DNA from: Ornithodoros turicata | Lineage: Eukaryota > Arthropoda > Arachnida > Ixodida > Argasidae | NCBI RefSeq assembly: GCF_037126465.1 | Contig: NC_088202.1 | Coordinates: 130,896,123 to 130,960,122 of the forward strand | Length of the DNA: 64,000 bases | Direction of reading: 5' to 3' | Shown: piece after piece, positions 36,601 through 44,597 of the stretch | Numbering within the stretch: position 1 is the first letter of the stretch | Layout of the letters: each line of letters opens with the position of its first letter | Made by a program: the position numbers and the translations under genes | Notes under the pieces: model-generated | The model's database searches: none | What the model was told of the DNA's origin: nothing | The model's input: only the letters and a program-made list of their open reading frames with translations

Positions 36601-38314
36601 GAACGCAGCAAGTACAAGACCCTACCAAAATTGAAGCGCATGTCAGAGAACAGATGGTCAAGAGACAGAGGTAAGGATCACTTTTACATAATACCCTTGG
36701 TAGTGTGCAAGTATTGATATTCATCGGTAGAGCTTACCTTTGTGCCCTTATTATCCCTTATTACAAACCCCAATATATATATATAAATATATATAAATAT
36801 ATATATATATAATCTGTTCTGCACTGTGCAGTGTTACAGTATAGTACACACACTAAGTCCACGACACTCCAAACTTCTACAGGGCACATGAGGAGGCAAA
36901 CGCATCACGAAAGTTAACAGTGGAACAGAGAAGAGAGAAAAAGGTGAAGAAGCTGAAAGAAGACACTACACGTGGTGTCCATGTTTCAGTGTATAGGCAA
37001 GTACTTTCCCTTCTCCTTTCATGAAAAACAAATAAATGTTGGAATGATCAGCTTCAGTGTAGTGAGCCCACGTTTAGACGTGAGTGCCTTTGTTCAAGCG
37101 GTGTATTCGTAGACCATTGTGTTTTTTGGGTGTTATGCTTTTTGACCGGGGATGAGGAATGGGGAGGACATAAGGCGAAGCCAACTTGCAGGATATATTC
37201 AAGTCCGCATTTTTGTGCTTAAAGTACAACATGGGGGCTATTCGACAAAAACTTTTGAGGAAGAAATTCCAGAATTTTACTTTGCAAAAAAAATTTGTAA
37301 ACTTGCACAAACTTTGCAAACTTCGTGCATGCCACAAGCATCGAGCCTGTCAAGTGCGGTGGTGAAAATTGCTTACATAGGGTAAAATGAACTCTACCCT
37401 ATCAGATAAGACGCTTTCTAACATGCTCCGTGGCTTACGTGGGCCGTAATGGCTGCTTAAAACGGTTTTCGCCAAGCACTGCATCATTGAGAGGCTCTGT
37501 ACTCCATAAATTTCAATATTGTTAGAAAAGACCAATGTTCTGTTGCTTTCTGAGTCATAAGGAACCACCAAAAAAATCCACATAAAATTCTAGGGGCGGT
37601 CGAGCAGCACCTCTGGATCATTTGGCATGGAATGGCCCTGTTGTACTATATGGATGATGCTAAATGCACATTGTGTGCTTTCTTGCAGGGTATTGAATCT
37701 CACGAATCAGTCAAAGAAATTCAAAGTGGAGATGAATGCCAAGCAGTTGTTCTTGACTGGTTGTGTGGTGCTGTACAAGAATGTCAACATCATAGTTGTG
37801 GAAGGGGGACCTAAACAGCAGAAGAAATATCGACGTCTGATGTTGAATCGTATCAAGTGGTCCGAAGACCAGGCCTCTGCTGATGGAAGTATGTATTGTC
37901 ATTGGGGGAGCATTTAACTCTTGCATGCACAGAGTAATACATGGGACTTGGAAAGGTCCCTGAACTGAAACTGTGCTCTTCTGCTTTACAGCTGAAAATG
38001 GTGAAAAAGTAGACAATCGTTGTGTGCTAGTTTGGGAGGTGAGTTCACTCAACATGCATGAAAAATTGCGCTTTCTGTACATGGCATTAGAGCAGATCAC
38101 CCATTACTGTGTGTCTCGCATTTAGTGTTGGTTTGCAGTAATATTTGTCATTCTCCAGGGAACGGTAAAGTCTCGTAGTTTTGGCGAGATGAAATTCAAG
38201 ATTTGCCCCACAGAGAGCTTTGCAAGGGAGCACTTCAAGAAGCACGGTGTGGAGCATTATTGGGACTTGGCGTACAGCTCTACCATCCTGGAAATGGCCG
38301 ACGATGCACAGTGA
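15652..38314 (+). CDS. PRPF3: U4/U6 small nuclear ribonucleoprotein Prp3
   Basis: Core component of the U4/U6.U5 tri-snRNP in the nucleus; it binds the U4/U6 snRNA duplex and is needed for pre-mRNA splicing. I join 17 coding exons in phase, giving 643 codons plus stop: 15652-15796, 15893-15999, 16087-16188, 18560-18619, 18697-18920, 19895-19985, 22617-22714, 22817-22904, 23015-23116, 30495-30553, 31582-31676, 33608-33751, 36571-36670, 36883-36996, 37689-37888, 37992-38038, 38159-38314. Residues 1-80 are a PWI domain ([20 protein letters not shown], then [10 protein letters not shown]). A Gly/Pro/Ala-rich linker follows (about 140-210). The PRP3 domain (about 215-470) contains [38 protein letters not shown] and [13 protein letters not shown]. 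The C-terminal DUF1115-type domain contains [32 protein letters not shown] and [12 protein letters not shown]. Vertebrate PRPF3 is about 683 aa. Exon 14 ends in a GC donor (GCAAGT). Introns carry many transposons; the largest is 7.4 kb (23117-30494). No AATAAA was seen before the transposon at 38536. Confidence 0.93.
16895..17033. mobile_element. hAT-like fragment rich in GTAGTTAACTAC
   Basis: The palindromic motif AGTTAACTAC recurs about seven times within 140 bp, and the right edge reads CTACTGGCCATCACTGG. Multiple subterminal palindromes of this kind are usual in hAT elements. The left terminus is not clear. It lies in intron 3 of PRPF3. Confidence 0.5.
17081..17151. repeat. inverted repeat, 19-bp arms
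   Basis: GTGCCGCCAAGCGTTGACA at 17081-17099 is matched in reverse at 17133-17151 with one mismatch, across a 33-bp loop. It lies in intron 3 of PRPF3. Confidence 0.75.
17887..18334. mobile_element. 448-bp hAT-like MITE
   Basis: Inverted ends TAGGGTTGCCACC and GGTGGCAACCCTA, with 8-bp flanks CACATGAC (17879-17886) and CACGTGAC (18335-18342) differing at one base. Subterminal ATACCGGC motifs occur near both ends (17919 and about 18310). There is no transposase. It is inserted in intron 3 of PRPF3, 225 bp before exon 4. Confidence 0.85.
19009..19105. mobile_element. fold-back element, 30-bp arms
   Basis: Arms 19009-19038 and 19076-19105 match in reverse with one mismatch (core AAGGCAA-GTTAATATCAA). 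The 37-bp loop contains a doubled TCCTGTGT. It lies in intron 5 of PRPF3. Confidence 0.8.
19317..19651. mobile_element. 335-bp hAT-like MITE with perfect duplication
   Basis: Inverted ends TAGAGCCTGAAGTTT and AAACTTCAGGCTCTA lie between perfect 8-bp duplications GAGATAAT (19309-19316 and 19652-19659). The interior repeats ACCCGATT and TTTTTACCC blocks, a theme shared with 33167-33503 and 38536-41007. It lies in intron 5 of PRPF3. Confidence 0.9.
20753..21300. mobile_element. MITE with GCGGCTTAT subterminal repeats, TA target
   Basis: Ends CCGTATTTTCACGCGTATTA and TATACGCGTGAAATTACGG are inverted and flanked by TA (20751-20752 and 21301-21302). The motif GCGGCTTAT recurs six or more times near both ends. 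There is no transposase; short open frames inside look incidental. The TA target suggests a Tc1/mariner or pogo-group element. It lies in intron 6 of PRPF3. Confidence 0.8.
22236..22335 (+). repeat. SINE body fragment
   Basis: Contains the SINE body blocks GGGTTTTCCTGAGACGCTTT and GTCAGCACAGTTCCC, then GATCCCCCAGAGCG. The tRNA-like head and triplet tail are missing. It lies in intron 6 of PRPF3, about 280 bp before exon 7. Confidence 0.6.
24026..24511. mobile_element. partial copy of the 26240-type Tigger-like MITE
   Basis: About 85-90% like 26590-27005: shared blocks include GCGAAGCTGTGTGACATCGC, TCACCATTCCGCAAGTCGGC and TTGTCTATTTTCTTG. It ends in the right terminal repeat ATCGAGATTCTACTG. 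The left part is absent. Confidence 0.7.
24560..25336 (-). mobile_element. CR1/L2-like LINE 3' end
   Basis: On the reverse strand, 25336-24932 stays open for 134 codons and resembles the region after the reverse transcriptase in CR1/L2-like LINEs: [48 protein letters not shown], then FKYQLHSLL and a stop. The remainder (to about 24560) would be its 3' untranslated region, starting with short repeated GGGGAGTTACCC and ACTAATAAGT units. 5'-truncated and inactive. Confidence 0.7.
26240..27005. mobile_element. 766-bp pogo/Tigger-like MITE
   Basis: Ends CAGTAGAACCTCGATGATAC and GTATCATCGAGATTCTACTG form a terminal inverted repeat between TA dinucleotides (26238-26239 and 27006-27007). The TA duplication and CAGT start are typical of pogo/Tigger transposons. 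The motif GGATGATACGAA recurs near the left end. No transposase survives. Related copies lie at 24026-24511 and, reversed, 34680-35803. It lies in intron 9 of PRPF3. Confidence 0.85.
27008..29384. other. PRPF3 intron 9 interior, nothing recognised
   Basis: AT-rich intron sequence. I see no terminal repeats, exon-like frames with splice sites, or RNA gene. Confidence 0.45.
29387..30143 (+). mobile_element. Tigger/pogo element with transposase fragment
   Basis: Ends CAGTGGAATCTCACTAAA and TTAAAGAGATTCCACTG are inverted and flanked by TA (29385-29386, 30144-30145). Between them, 29659-30003 encodes about 114 codons like the N-terminal DNA-binding part of Tigger/jerky (CENP-B-type) transposases: [19 protein letters not shown] (helix-turn-helix), SKDKL-like EKDKL, and [20 protein letters not shown]. 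The catalytic DDE domain is absent, so the copy cannot move itself. It lies in intron 9 of PRPF3, 350 bp before exon 10. Confidence 0.85.
31978..32341. mobile_element. possible TTAA-flanked miniature element
   Basis: TTAACTCTTTCC at the left and GACAGAGTTAA at the right give short inverted ends with TTAA outermost, as in piggyBac-like MITEs. The similarity is only about 7 bp beyond the TTAA, so this could be chance. It lies in intron 11 of PRPF3. Confidence 0.25.
33167..33503. mobile_element. 337-bp hAT-like MITE
   Basis: Ends CAGGGTTCTTCATTTTCGGG and CCCGAAAACGAAGAACCCTA are inverted. Flanks TGCATGCA (33159-33166) and TGCATACG (33504-33511) agree at 6 of 8 bases. The interior repeats GGGTAAAAATTG and GGGAGAAATTGGGTG, a theme shared with 19317-19651 and 38536-41007. 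It lies in intron 11 of PRPF3, 105 bp before exon 12. Confidence 0.8.
34680..35803 (-). mobile_element. reverse Tigger-like copy carrying a nested MITE
   Basis: Reverse-oriented relative of 26240-27005. Its right edge reads GATCGTATCATCGAGATTGT, ACTG, then TA. Shared interior blocks include GAGGCAAGAAAATAGACAGT and GTCACGCG-type sequences. The left terminal repeat was not found. It is interrupted by the element at 34934-35322. It lies in intron 12 of PRPF3. Confidence 0.7.
34934..35322. mobile_element. 389-bp nested MITE, 8-bp duplication
   Basis: Long inverted ends (AGGGTCACTAAATAAGCTTC and GAAGCTTATTTAGTGACTCT, extending to CAGAGTAT) lie between GTGAAGCC (34926-34933) and GTGAGGCC (35323-35330). 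Removing it restores the interior seen in the copy at 26240-27005, which proves the insertion. The 8-bp duplication suggests a hAT-type element. Confidence 0.85.
35976..36570. other. PRPF3 intron 12 end, AT-rich
   Basis: Contains repeated TATTATGTATNT motifs (about 36000-36230) and no recognisable element ends or exons before exon 13. Confidence 0.4.
36770..36812. repeat. (TA)n microsatellite
   Basis: TATATA tract interrupted by single A insertions, in intron 13 of PRPF3. Confidence 0.9.
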
Positions 38315-38782
38315 ATTACATTTGATGTGTCAGGTGAAGAACGTGGCAAACATTTTCTGTACATACATTGCCTTCAGATTTCATTCCCACGATTACAGTT
38401 GTTACAAAAACTATGACCGGTACTCTCCTTAATGAATTACATGCGATAGCATACAGAATATTTTGTCAACATTTTGTCAGAATATTTTGTAGCGACAGAA
38501 CCGTCCAATTACGCGTGTCCGGCATGATTTACAGTTAGGGAGTGACTTTTTCGGGTTAAATGCCTTTCTCAGATTCGGGGAGTAAAAATCGGGCGCTATT
38601 TTTTAAATCTGTAATTCGGGGAGAAATCGGGCGATAATTGTGCCTTCGGGTGTTATCGGGTGTTTTTGTTTCTCCTCTTGTCTATTAGGTCTTTTCCTAA
38701 TCTCTCTCTCTTTTTTTTTGCGGGATCGTGACCTTCCACTGATAATCCACGAAGGCATGGACAGTGTTGACACAGACGGGTG

Positions 38783-38936
38783 TGTAGAGCGAGAAATGAG
38801 GCGACCAGGCTCTACTGAGGTTGATGGGTTTTAATGACGGTTAATGGCGATGAACCGAAAACAAAAGCTCGGGTCACGCGCAGTGCTGCGCGTAACCGAT
38901 GGCGGTGCTGGTGATGATTATGACGCTGCTGCTACA
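38783..38936 (-). repeat. 3' LTR
   Basis: 154-bp direct repeat copy; TG...CA termini. The pol stop codon lies inside it at 38918. Confidence 0.9.
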
Positions 38937-40672
38937 GGGCTCCCCCCCGTGGTGGATGACAAGGCTGGCGAGGAGGGCCGAGGTTGGCGGAAAGGTCGGG
39001 CGCCGAGGCCAAGGAGTACAGGAGCCGGACCCGAGGCGGCGGGCGGCTCGTAGTGTGCGAGCTGCGGCGCCCAATGCACCCGACGTGGAGGGGAAGGAAT
39101 GCTGGAGACAGGAGCTGAACACGGACGTAGGTAGGGCGGGTCGGGCGATACCAGAGGTGCAGACTCCAGGAATGCGGGCTTAAGCCTGTCGATGGCCACA
39201 GTGTCAGGTCCCCGTGGAAGATCGAGGCGGAAAAACTTCGCGGCTCGCGAGATGACCCTGTAGGGGCCGTCATAGGGAGGCTGCAAGCTGGAGCGCACAG
39301 AGTCCCGGCGGACGAAGACGTGGGTGGCTTGATTAAGGTCGGGGCTCACGAACACGCGTGTTGCGGGAGCGGAGCGGGTAGGCGTGGGCTTGAGGTCCCG
39401 GAAGAGCTGGCGGAGACGGTCGATGTAGGAGGAAGGGTCGTGCACGAGCGGGGCCGATGGGGTGAAGAATGCTCCGGGAAGGCGGAGCGGGCAGCCGTAG
39501 ACCATGTGGGCCGCGCTGCAGTCATCCTGGCGGATCGCGGCGCGAAGGCCAAGCAGGACGAAGGGTAGACGCTCGGGCCAGGTTGTGTCGCCGTGGTCAG
39601 TGGCGCGGAGGGAAGCCTTGAGCTGCCGATGAAGGCGCTCGACCAGGCCGTTGGCAGCCGGATGGTAGGCCGTGGTTCGGATGTGATGGGTTCCGAGGGC
39701 GCTGCACAGGTGACGGAAGAGGGCCGATTCAAACTGGCGTCCTCTGTCCGTGGTTACAGTGGACGGGACGCCGAATCGGGAAACCCAGGAGAAGAGGAAT
39801 GCGTGGGCCACCGTCTCTGCCGTGATGTCAGGGATCGGCGTTACCTCCGGCCAGCGGGTAAAGCGGTCGATGCACGAGAGCAGGTAGCGGTAGCCTTTGG
39901 CCGGAGGAAGCGGGCCGACCAAGTCGATGTGGACCTGGTCGAAACGTGCATCTGGCGGAAGGAACCGCGATGGAGGCGAGATGGTGTGGCGGTAGATTTT
40001 GGACCGCTGGCAGGCCAGGCAGGCCCGCGCCCAGTCACGGACGTCGGCATTCATGCGAGGCCATATGTAGCGCTCTGCGACGATCTTTTGCGTGCCGCGC
40101 ACGCCAGGGTGGGACAGCGAGTGGAGGGCGTTGAAAACATGCCGGCGGAAGGCCAGGGGAACGAAAGGGCGCGGGGTACCAGTAGAGGTGTCGCACCATA
40201 GACTTGCCGTCGAACCGGGGAGCGAGATCTCCCGAAAAGCGGTGGATGAGGCGGGGGATGAACGAAGGGCGGCGAGCTCTTGATCAGCCTGTTGCGCCTG
40301 GGCGATGCCGTCCAAATCGACCGCGGGGGGCTGATGGAGAGCATTGACGTCCGGCCGCGAGAGTGCGTCGGCAGCGGCATTGCCTTCGCCTGCGACGTGT
40401 CGCACATCGGTCGTGAACTCCAAGAGGTAGCACATGTGGCGGGTTTCACGAGGCGAGTGGTTGAGGGAGGCCGATCGCAGGGCGAACATGAGAGGCTTGT
40501 GGTCGGTGTACAGCACAAACGGGCGGCCCTCGAGAAAATGGCGGTAGTGTCTGCATGCCAGGTAGGCGGCGAGGAGCTCACGTCCGAAGGTGCTGTAGCG
40601 TGTTTCGGCTGGCGAGAGACGTTGGGAAAAGAAACCGAGAGGTTTCCAGTTGCCATCCTGACGCTGTTGCAA
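38918..40672 (-). CDS. Ty3/gypsy pol fragment: RNase H and integrase
   Basis: A 584-codon open frame on the - strand, still intact. Residues 1-110 are the end of the RNase H domain ([20 protein letters not shown], then [11 protein letters not shown]). Residues about 175-235 hold the integrase HHCC zinc box (HSLSHPG ... CLACQRSK). Residues about 240-400 are the catalytic core with its three acidic residues ([26 protein letters not shown]). Near residue 470 is a GPY/F-type module (PYDGPYRVI). The start shown is only the first Met; the frame opens upstream next to the LTR, at [10 protein letters not shown], an RNase H block. Without reverse transcriptase and gag it cannot support retrotransposition alone. 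Confidence 0.92.
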   Translation of the reverse strand: MQQRQDGNWKPLGFFSQRLSPAETRYSTFGRELLAAYLACRHYRHFLEGRPFVLYTDHKPLMFALRSASLNHSPRETRHMCYLLEFTTDVRHVAGEGNAAADALSRPDVNALHQPPAVDLDGIAQAQQADQELAALRSSPASSTAFREISLPGSTASLWCDTSTGTPRPFVPLAFRRHVFNALHSLSHPGVRGTQKIVAERYIWPRMNADVRDWARACLACQRSKIYRHTISPPSRFLPPDARFDQVHIDLVGPLPPAKGYRYLLSCIDRFTRWPEVTPIPDITAETVAHAFLFSWVSRFGVPSTVTTDRGRQFESALFRHLCSALGTHHIRTTAYHPAANGLVERLHRQLKASLRATDHGDTTWPERLPFVLLGLRAAIRQDDCSAAHMVYGCPLRLPGAFFTPSAPLVHDPSSYIDRLRQLFRDLKPTPTRSAPATRVFVSPDLNQATHVFVRRDSVRSSLQPPYDGPYRVISRAAKFFRLDLPRGPDTVAIDRLKPAFLESAPLVSPDPPYLRPCSAPVSSIPSPPRRVHWAPQLAHYEPPAASGPAPVLLGLGARPFRQPRPSSPALSSTTGGSPVAAAS

Positions 40673-40704
40673 GACCGCGCCGACAGCAGCTTCGGGTCAC
40701 CAGT

Positions 40705-40858
40705 TGTAGAGCGAGAAATGAGGCGACCAGGCTCTACTGAGGTTGATGGGTTTTAATGACGGTTAATGGCGATGAACCGAAAACGAAAGCTCGGGTCACG
40801 CGCAGTGCTGCGCGTAACCGATGGCGGTGCTGGTGATGATTATGACGCTGCTGCTACA
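40705..40858 (-). repeat. 5' LTR
   Basis: 154-bp copy differing from the 38783-38936 copy at one position (A to G within AAAAC-AAAGCTC). Confidence 0.9.
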
Positions 40859-41108
40859 GGTGTATTGCTGGGAACGTAAGTGTCCCATTCTTACATGTGT
40901 TACACGTGGCGACCTTTGTTCGTCTTCTGTGGAAACGTCACTTGAGGACTTCATAGTGACTGGAATTCGGGGAGAAATCGGGTTTAACCCGTAAAAGTCA
41001 CTCCCTATTTACAGTGAAGCGTCACAACGTCCTTTAGAGTTGCAGAACACCACTTTCGTAGAGGTAACACAAAATTCACAAGACACAAGTGCGGGACATA
41101 TAAATATA

Positions 41109-41114
41109 TTTATT
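41109..41114 (-). promoter_or_regulatory. polyadenylation signal of KTI12
   Basis: AATAAA on the - strand, 4 nt beyond the KTI12 stop codon. This would give a very short 3' untranslated region. Confidence 0.5.
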
Positions 41115-41117
41115 ATC

Positions 41118-44100
41118 CTACGTAGTTTCATTAATGTAGTGTACAAACAAGTTCGGTATCTGAGCAATATCTGCAGGATGGGTCTTGGCGTAGCTTATGA
41201 ACTGCCGTCGGTGCCGAGAGAGTTCAGCCGCCCTGAATTTATGTTGAAGCAGGATTTGAGAGCTCAGCTAAGGAAGCATGGTATACAGAGCAGGAGCAAC
41301 TACACTCTGACTGTTGAGCCGTAAAACACCTCACAGAACCGACACATTTCCGCATCCAATACTCCGGACCATTCCCTTGAAGACTTGCTTGTTAGTACTA
41401 ACCTCTAGGGGTGTGCGAATATTCGAGTTCTCGAATTCGAATCGAATATCAAACGCTCGAACTATTCGATTCACGAATCGAATATCCAATATTCGATTTT
41501 TCGAATATTCGACTATTCCACGAATGAATATGAACGACACAACCCGAAAGTGGGCTTCACCTGATGCTTCAGTGCACGAGGTGAAGCCTGCTTTACGAAA
41601 TTGCCCTTGCTGCAGGACCAACACAGGCCGGACGGTGTTTAGTTTAAGATAAAGTTATCCAAACTTAGTTTTGTAGACATCGTCTGTGGAAGAGATGGTG
41701 CCCCTCCCACATACAGTTTAGCGGTGCCGACGAGGGAATTTGATCTTTGCAAGGTTGCCTTTAAAAAGTTAGGACCCTCGAGTAATGACTACAGCCCACA
41801 AACAAGAAGGGTGTTTTAAAGATGTCCTTTATGTCTAAAATTTCAGCAGTGCAGCTTCCTCGGGTGAGAGCACAGAAACTAAAGGGTGTTCATGGCAAAG
41901 CTGAGGCAGGATGCCAATTTGTTTGTTTCTCAAATGGCCTGTGGTTGTCTGAAACAATTACAGCCTCATCCGTATAACATGCTACTGCCTGACATAAAAT
42001 TTTGAAATGAAGGTAACCACTTCAGTAAGTGTAGGCTCACCTGAAAAGCAGGAAGCACTCTGATGTAAAATTAAACGAGTAGGGGCTTTAAACAGAAGAA
42101 TTGCGTGTCTCTCTTGTGACAGTTAATGCCAGAAAAATTACCCTAAAGCCAGGGGCCACAAGATGGAAACTTTTAGTGCAAAAGTCACATATTGTAAATT
42201 TTGCACAAATATTCTATATTCGATTCGGTATTCGGAATTTTCCCCCCCATTCGATTCGATATTCGATTCGACTTAAAATATTCAGATTCGCACACCCCTA
42301 CTAATCTCATTTCAAAGCTGCATGGTTCTTGGCACTCTGCGCCGAAGTACTGCAGAACAGTGTGCTCAGCGCCCAACATTTTGTACAGCACTACGAAACA
42401 AAGGCCATTCCCAACAAATTTGGGCAGAGTTATTTGTGTGCGAGTGAAACTGAACGCTCCGCTTTAGAATCTTTGCAAGGGCTGATCTTTCGTACACATC
42501 TTTTACTACAAGTATCTTTTCCTATCTGTCTCGTCCTGTGAAGGAGAAAAGTATAGATACCCTCAACGCATATCAGTGAAGGCTTTTGAAATAAAGTGGA
42601 TTTATGCCATTCACTAAAAATTCAGAATGCCCGATAATTTAGTCCGACTTTGTGGCTCCTAAAAGTCAGAAAAATAGGTTGGCGACTGGACACAATGAAA
42701 CACTAGCAATATAACTTTTTAGAGGAGTGACTTTTGTATCTGAAGACCTGTGTACTAAAAGTAAGAAAGGATATCTTTTCTGTACAACCTGGAATAGCGA
42801 TGTAATCGCCAATGCTACATGTGTTCTGTTCTCGTAGAATGGCCTATGAACGAAGGAATGCGAATGAGCTAGAAATCTTTGTGATCTGCTGAAATTTACC
42901 TGCAAGGTTTCTTGCGTGACTCTGTCCACGTCGTACAAGAAGTTTGTAGATGACAGAGGTTGCTGCAGGATTACGTACAGTTAGAGTTTGTACCCATTTT
43001 GTAACGGCATACATACGACCATTTGTAAAATACTCACACACTGTGTTGCCATGTTGGGAGGTGGGGCTTTTCTATCAAAGAGTGCTTCCGAGATTGCAGT
43101 GACAGGTAGTTCTTCGTCGTAGTGAATTGTAAACAGCGGCGAATCCCACCTGTTCCTAGAGTCTGGATGCTCAAACCTCTGGATCAAGGCATCAAATCTG
43201 GAAAAGGTAAGAGTTGTTTGCAGAAACGCAGTCACTAAGTCGTTCCGGACGGTAAGCAGTGAAATGCAGGAGTATTCATGTGAGATTGTTATGCCTTAGT
43301 ACTGTTCCAAAAATAAGGCATTTATCATTTTCCTGGGAACTGGTGACTATGATATGAAATGCAGCATCATTTACCAGTTCTAGCAAGAGACTTGTGCAGC
43401 ACCAGATATGCCTGTCAGTTATTTAGCTGTTCAAAGCATGAATTTTCTTCACTGAATATTAGGACCTGAAGGTTACAAGTTTTCAAACTGGTTCCAAAGA
43501 CATTTCATGAACGGGAACAGTTCGGTGTAGAAAGAAACAATCTGAGAACGAGTTTTATTATAAGTTAATGATAAGGTATTTTACATTTCTTTAGTGTACT
43601 GCTCCTCTTGTGGCCGTTCTGTATTCCACTCCCAACACCTGTCAACTGCCGTGTCTGTGTGCACCTGTAAAGGATCGACATAAGCACATTCCAAATTGTC
43701 ATCAGATTAAATGTGGAGATGAAAGGTTCTCACAGTGCACTGTGTTGTCTTTACGCTTTTGGAAAGACAGTAGAGCTCATAGCGGTAACCTGATGAAACG
43801 AAGGAAAACTTGTAGGATGTTCTAATTTTAGTTTCTTTGCATGCATACCTTTTATGTAATTTGCTGCATCGAGGATAACTATATTATCCTTTGAGAGTAG
43901 CCTACATATGAGAGCAACATGTTATATCCAGTCTAATTGGGCACATGAAATATGTAGCTCACCGTGAGACTTCTGATTTAAGTTTCCCTCTTAGTTCTTT
44001 TTCCTTGTTAGAATCTGCAAAGCAAAAGTCCTGTTTAAGCAGAGCGCCTCATGTACAGCAGGACTTCGGAGAAGTCTGGCAACAGCTAAATCCACATTCC

Positions 44101-44453
44101 TGCTCGTGTTTCTACTTGGCTAGTACTAGCTAGTAGCTACTGCCGTGCCGCGACAACATTTAGGGTATGATATAAATATAAAGACTGCATTGTTGACACT
44201 ACACTACACCTCACCAAGTGACAGAACAAACGTACTGTCAAGAAACGGTGGACATTGTGCAATCTATGGGAGAAGCAGTGGCGTCGGGAAGTAAGAGAAA
44301 CTAACCTGCGAAAACGTTGTTCCTCGCCAAATTAGGGTCGCTGGAGACCACATGAACAGGTTTCTCGAGTTCCTTCTCGAAGTATTCCTTCAGCTGTTGG
44401 GTCCGCAAGGATTTTCCACTACTCGGAAATCCACACACCACAACCAGCGGCAT
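41118..44453 (-). CDS. KTI12: KTI12 tRNA-modification (Elongator-associated) P-loop protein
   Basis: KTI12 is a P-loop NTPase of the PSTK type that works with Elongator in modifying wobble uridines of tRNAs. Nine - strand exons join in phase to 268 codons plus stop: 44453-44306, 44014-43963, 43901-43849, 43789-43734, 43664-43585, 43197-43038, 42962-42900, 41758-41679 and 41232-41118. The Walker A motif GFPSSGKS is at residues 8-15. Conserved blocks follow in order: NIVILDAANYIKGYRYELYC, WEWNTERPQEEQY, IQRFEHPDSRNRWDSPLFTI, DRKAPPPN, DVDRVTQETLQ, and the C-terminal AELSRHRRQFISYAKTHP. The human protein is 354 aa, mainly through a longer middle. Exon 8 is the least certain: its donor (GTCTAC) is weak, conservation is modest, and it lies between the two ends of a hAT-like element (41406-42300). 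It is divergent with DUT across 144 bp. Confidence 0.9.
41406..42300. mobile_element. hAT-like element ends flanking KTI12 exon 8
   Basis: TAGGGGTGTGCGAATATTCG at the left and GATTCGCACACCCCTA at the right are inverted, with many TCGAATATTCG subterminal motifs at both sides. Flanks CTAACCTC (41398-41405) and CTAATCTC (42301-42308) agree at 7 of 8. Together this looks like one 895-bp insertion, yet the KTI12 exon 41679-41758 lies inside it. Confidence 0.75.
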
Positions 44454-44597
44454 CTTACCTAATTTCCAGCAATGCTTCCTAGATGGCGACGGTTGTCCAC
44501 TTTTCCATTGGCGTGTGCGTTGTCACGTGACGAACGGATTGCGCGCCTTTTTCGCTTATATTATTTACGGCAAGTCGAGACGCGCAGGTGTAGCACA
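44454..44597. promoter_or_regulatory. shared divergent promoter of KTI12 and DUT
   Basis: 144 bp separate the start codons of two housekeeping genes on opposite strands. It holds a palindromic GTCACGTGAC E-box (about 44521-44530) and AGATGGCGAC (about 44478-44487), which resembles YY1-type sites found at housekeeping starts. There is no TATA box at the usual place. Transcription start sites are inferred, not seen. Confidence 0.6.

Larger units (their letters stand above)
38783..40858 (-). mobile_element. internally deleted Ty3/gypsy LTR retrotransposon
   Basis: Two 154-bp LTRs, 38783-38936 and 40705-40858, begin TGTAG, end CTACA and appear to differ at a single base, so the insertion is recent. 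A 4-bp duplication GGTG flanks it (38779-38782, 40859-40862). Read on the - strand, a primer-binding-site-like TGGTGACCCG lies 2 nt inside the 5' LTR, and a polypurine tract (GGGGGGGAG) lies against the 3' LTR at about 38937-38948. The 1.77-kb interior encodes only RNase H and integrase; gag, protease and reverse transcriptase are absent, so it is non-autonomous. Confidence 0.93.
38536..41007. mobile_element. hAT-like MITE split by an LTR element
   Basis: Ends TAGGGAGTGACTTTTTCGGG and AACCCGTAAAAGTCACTCCC (then TA) are inverted, between perfect 8-bp duplications TTTACAGT (38528-38535 and 41008-41015). Subterminal ATTCGGGGAGAAATCGGG occurs near both ends (about 38613 and 40963). Without the LTR element and its GGTG duplication the host element is about 392 bp. 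It lies between the PRPF3 stop codon and the KTI12 stop codon. Confidence 0.9.

Noticed and set aside
39593..40201. 202-codon forward frame
   Set aside because: Antisense shadow of the gypsy RNase H-integrase frame in GC-rich DNA.
41040..41324. 94-codon forward frame over the KTI12 3' end
   Set aside because: Antisense shadow of KTI12 exon 9, whose reverse frame matches the family C-terminus.
41406..42300. Reading the AATATTCGAA-rich stretches as a separate satellite
   Set aside because: They are subterminal parts of one hAT-like element bounded by inverted ends and near-identical 8-bp flanks.
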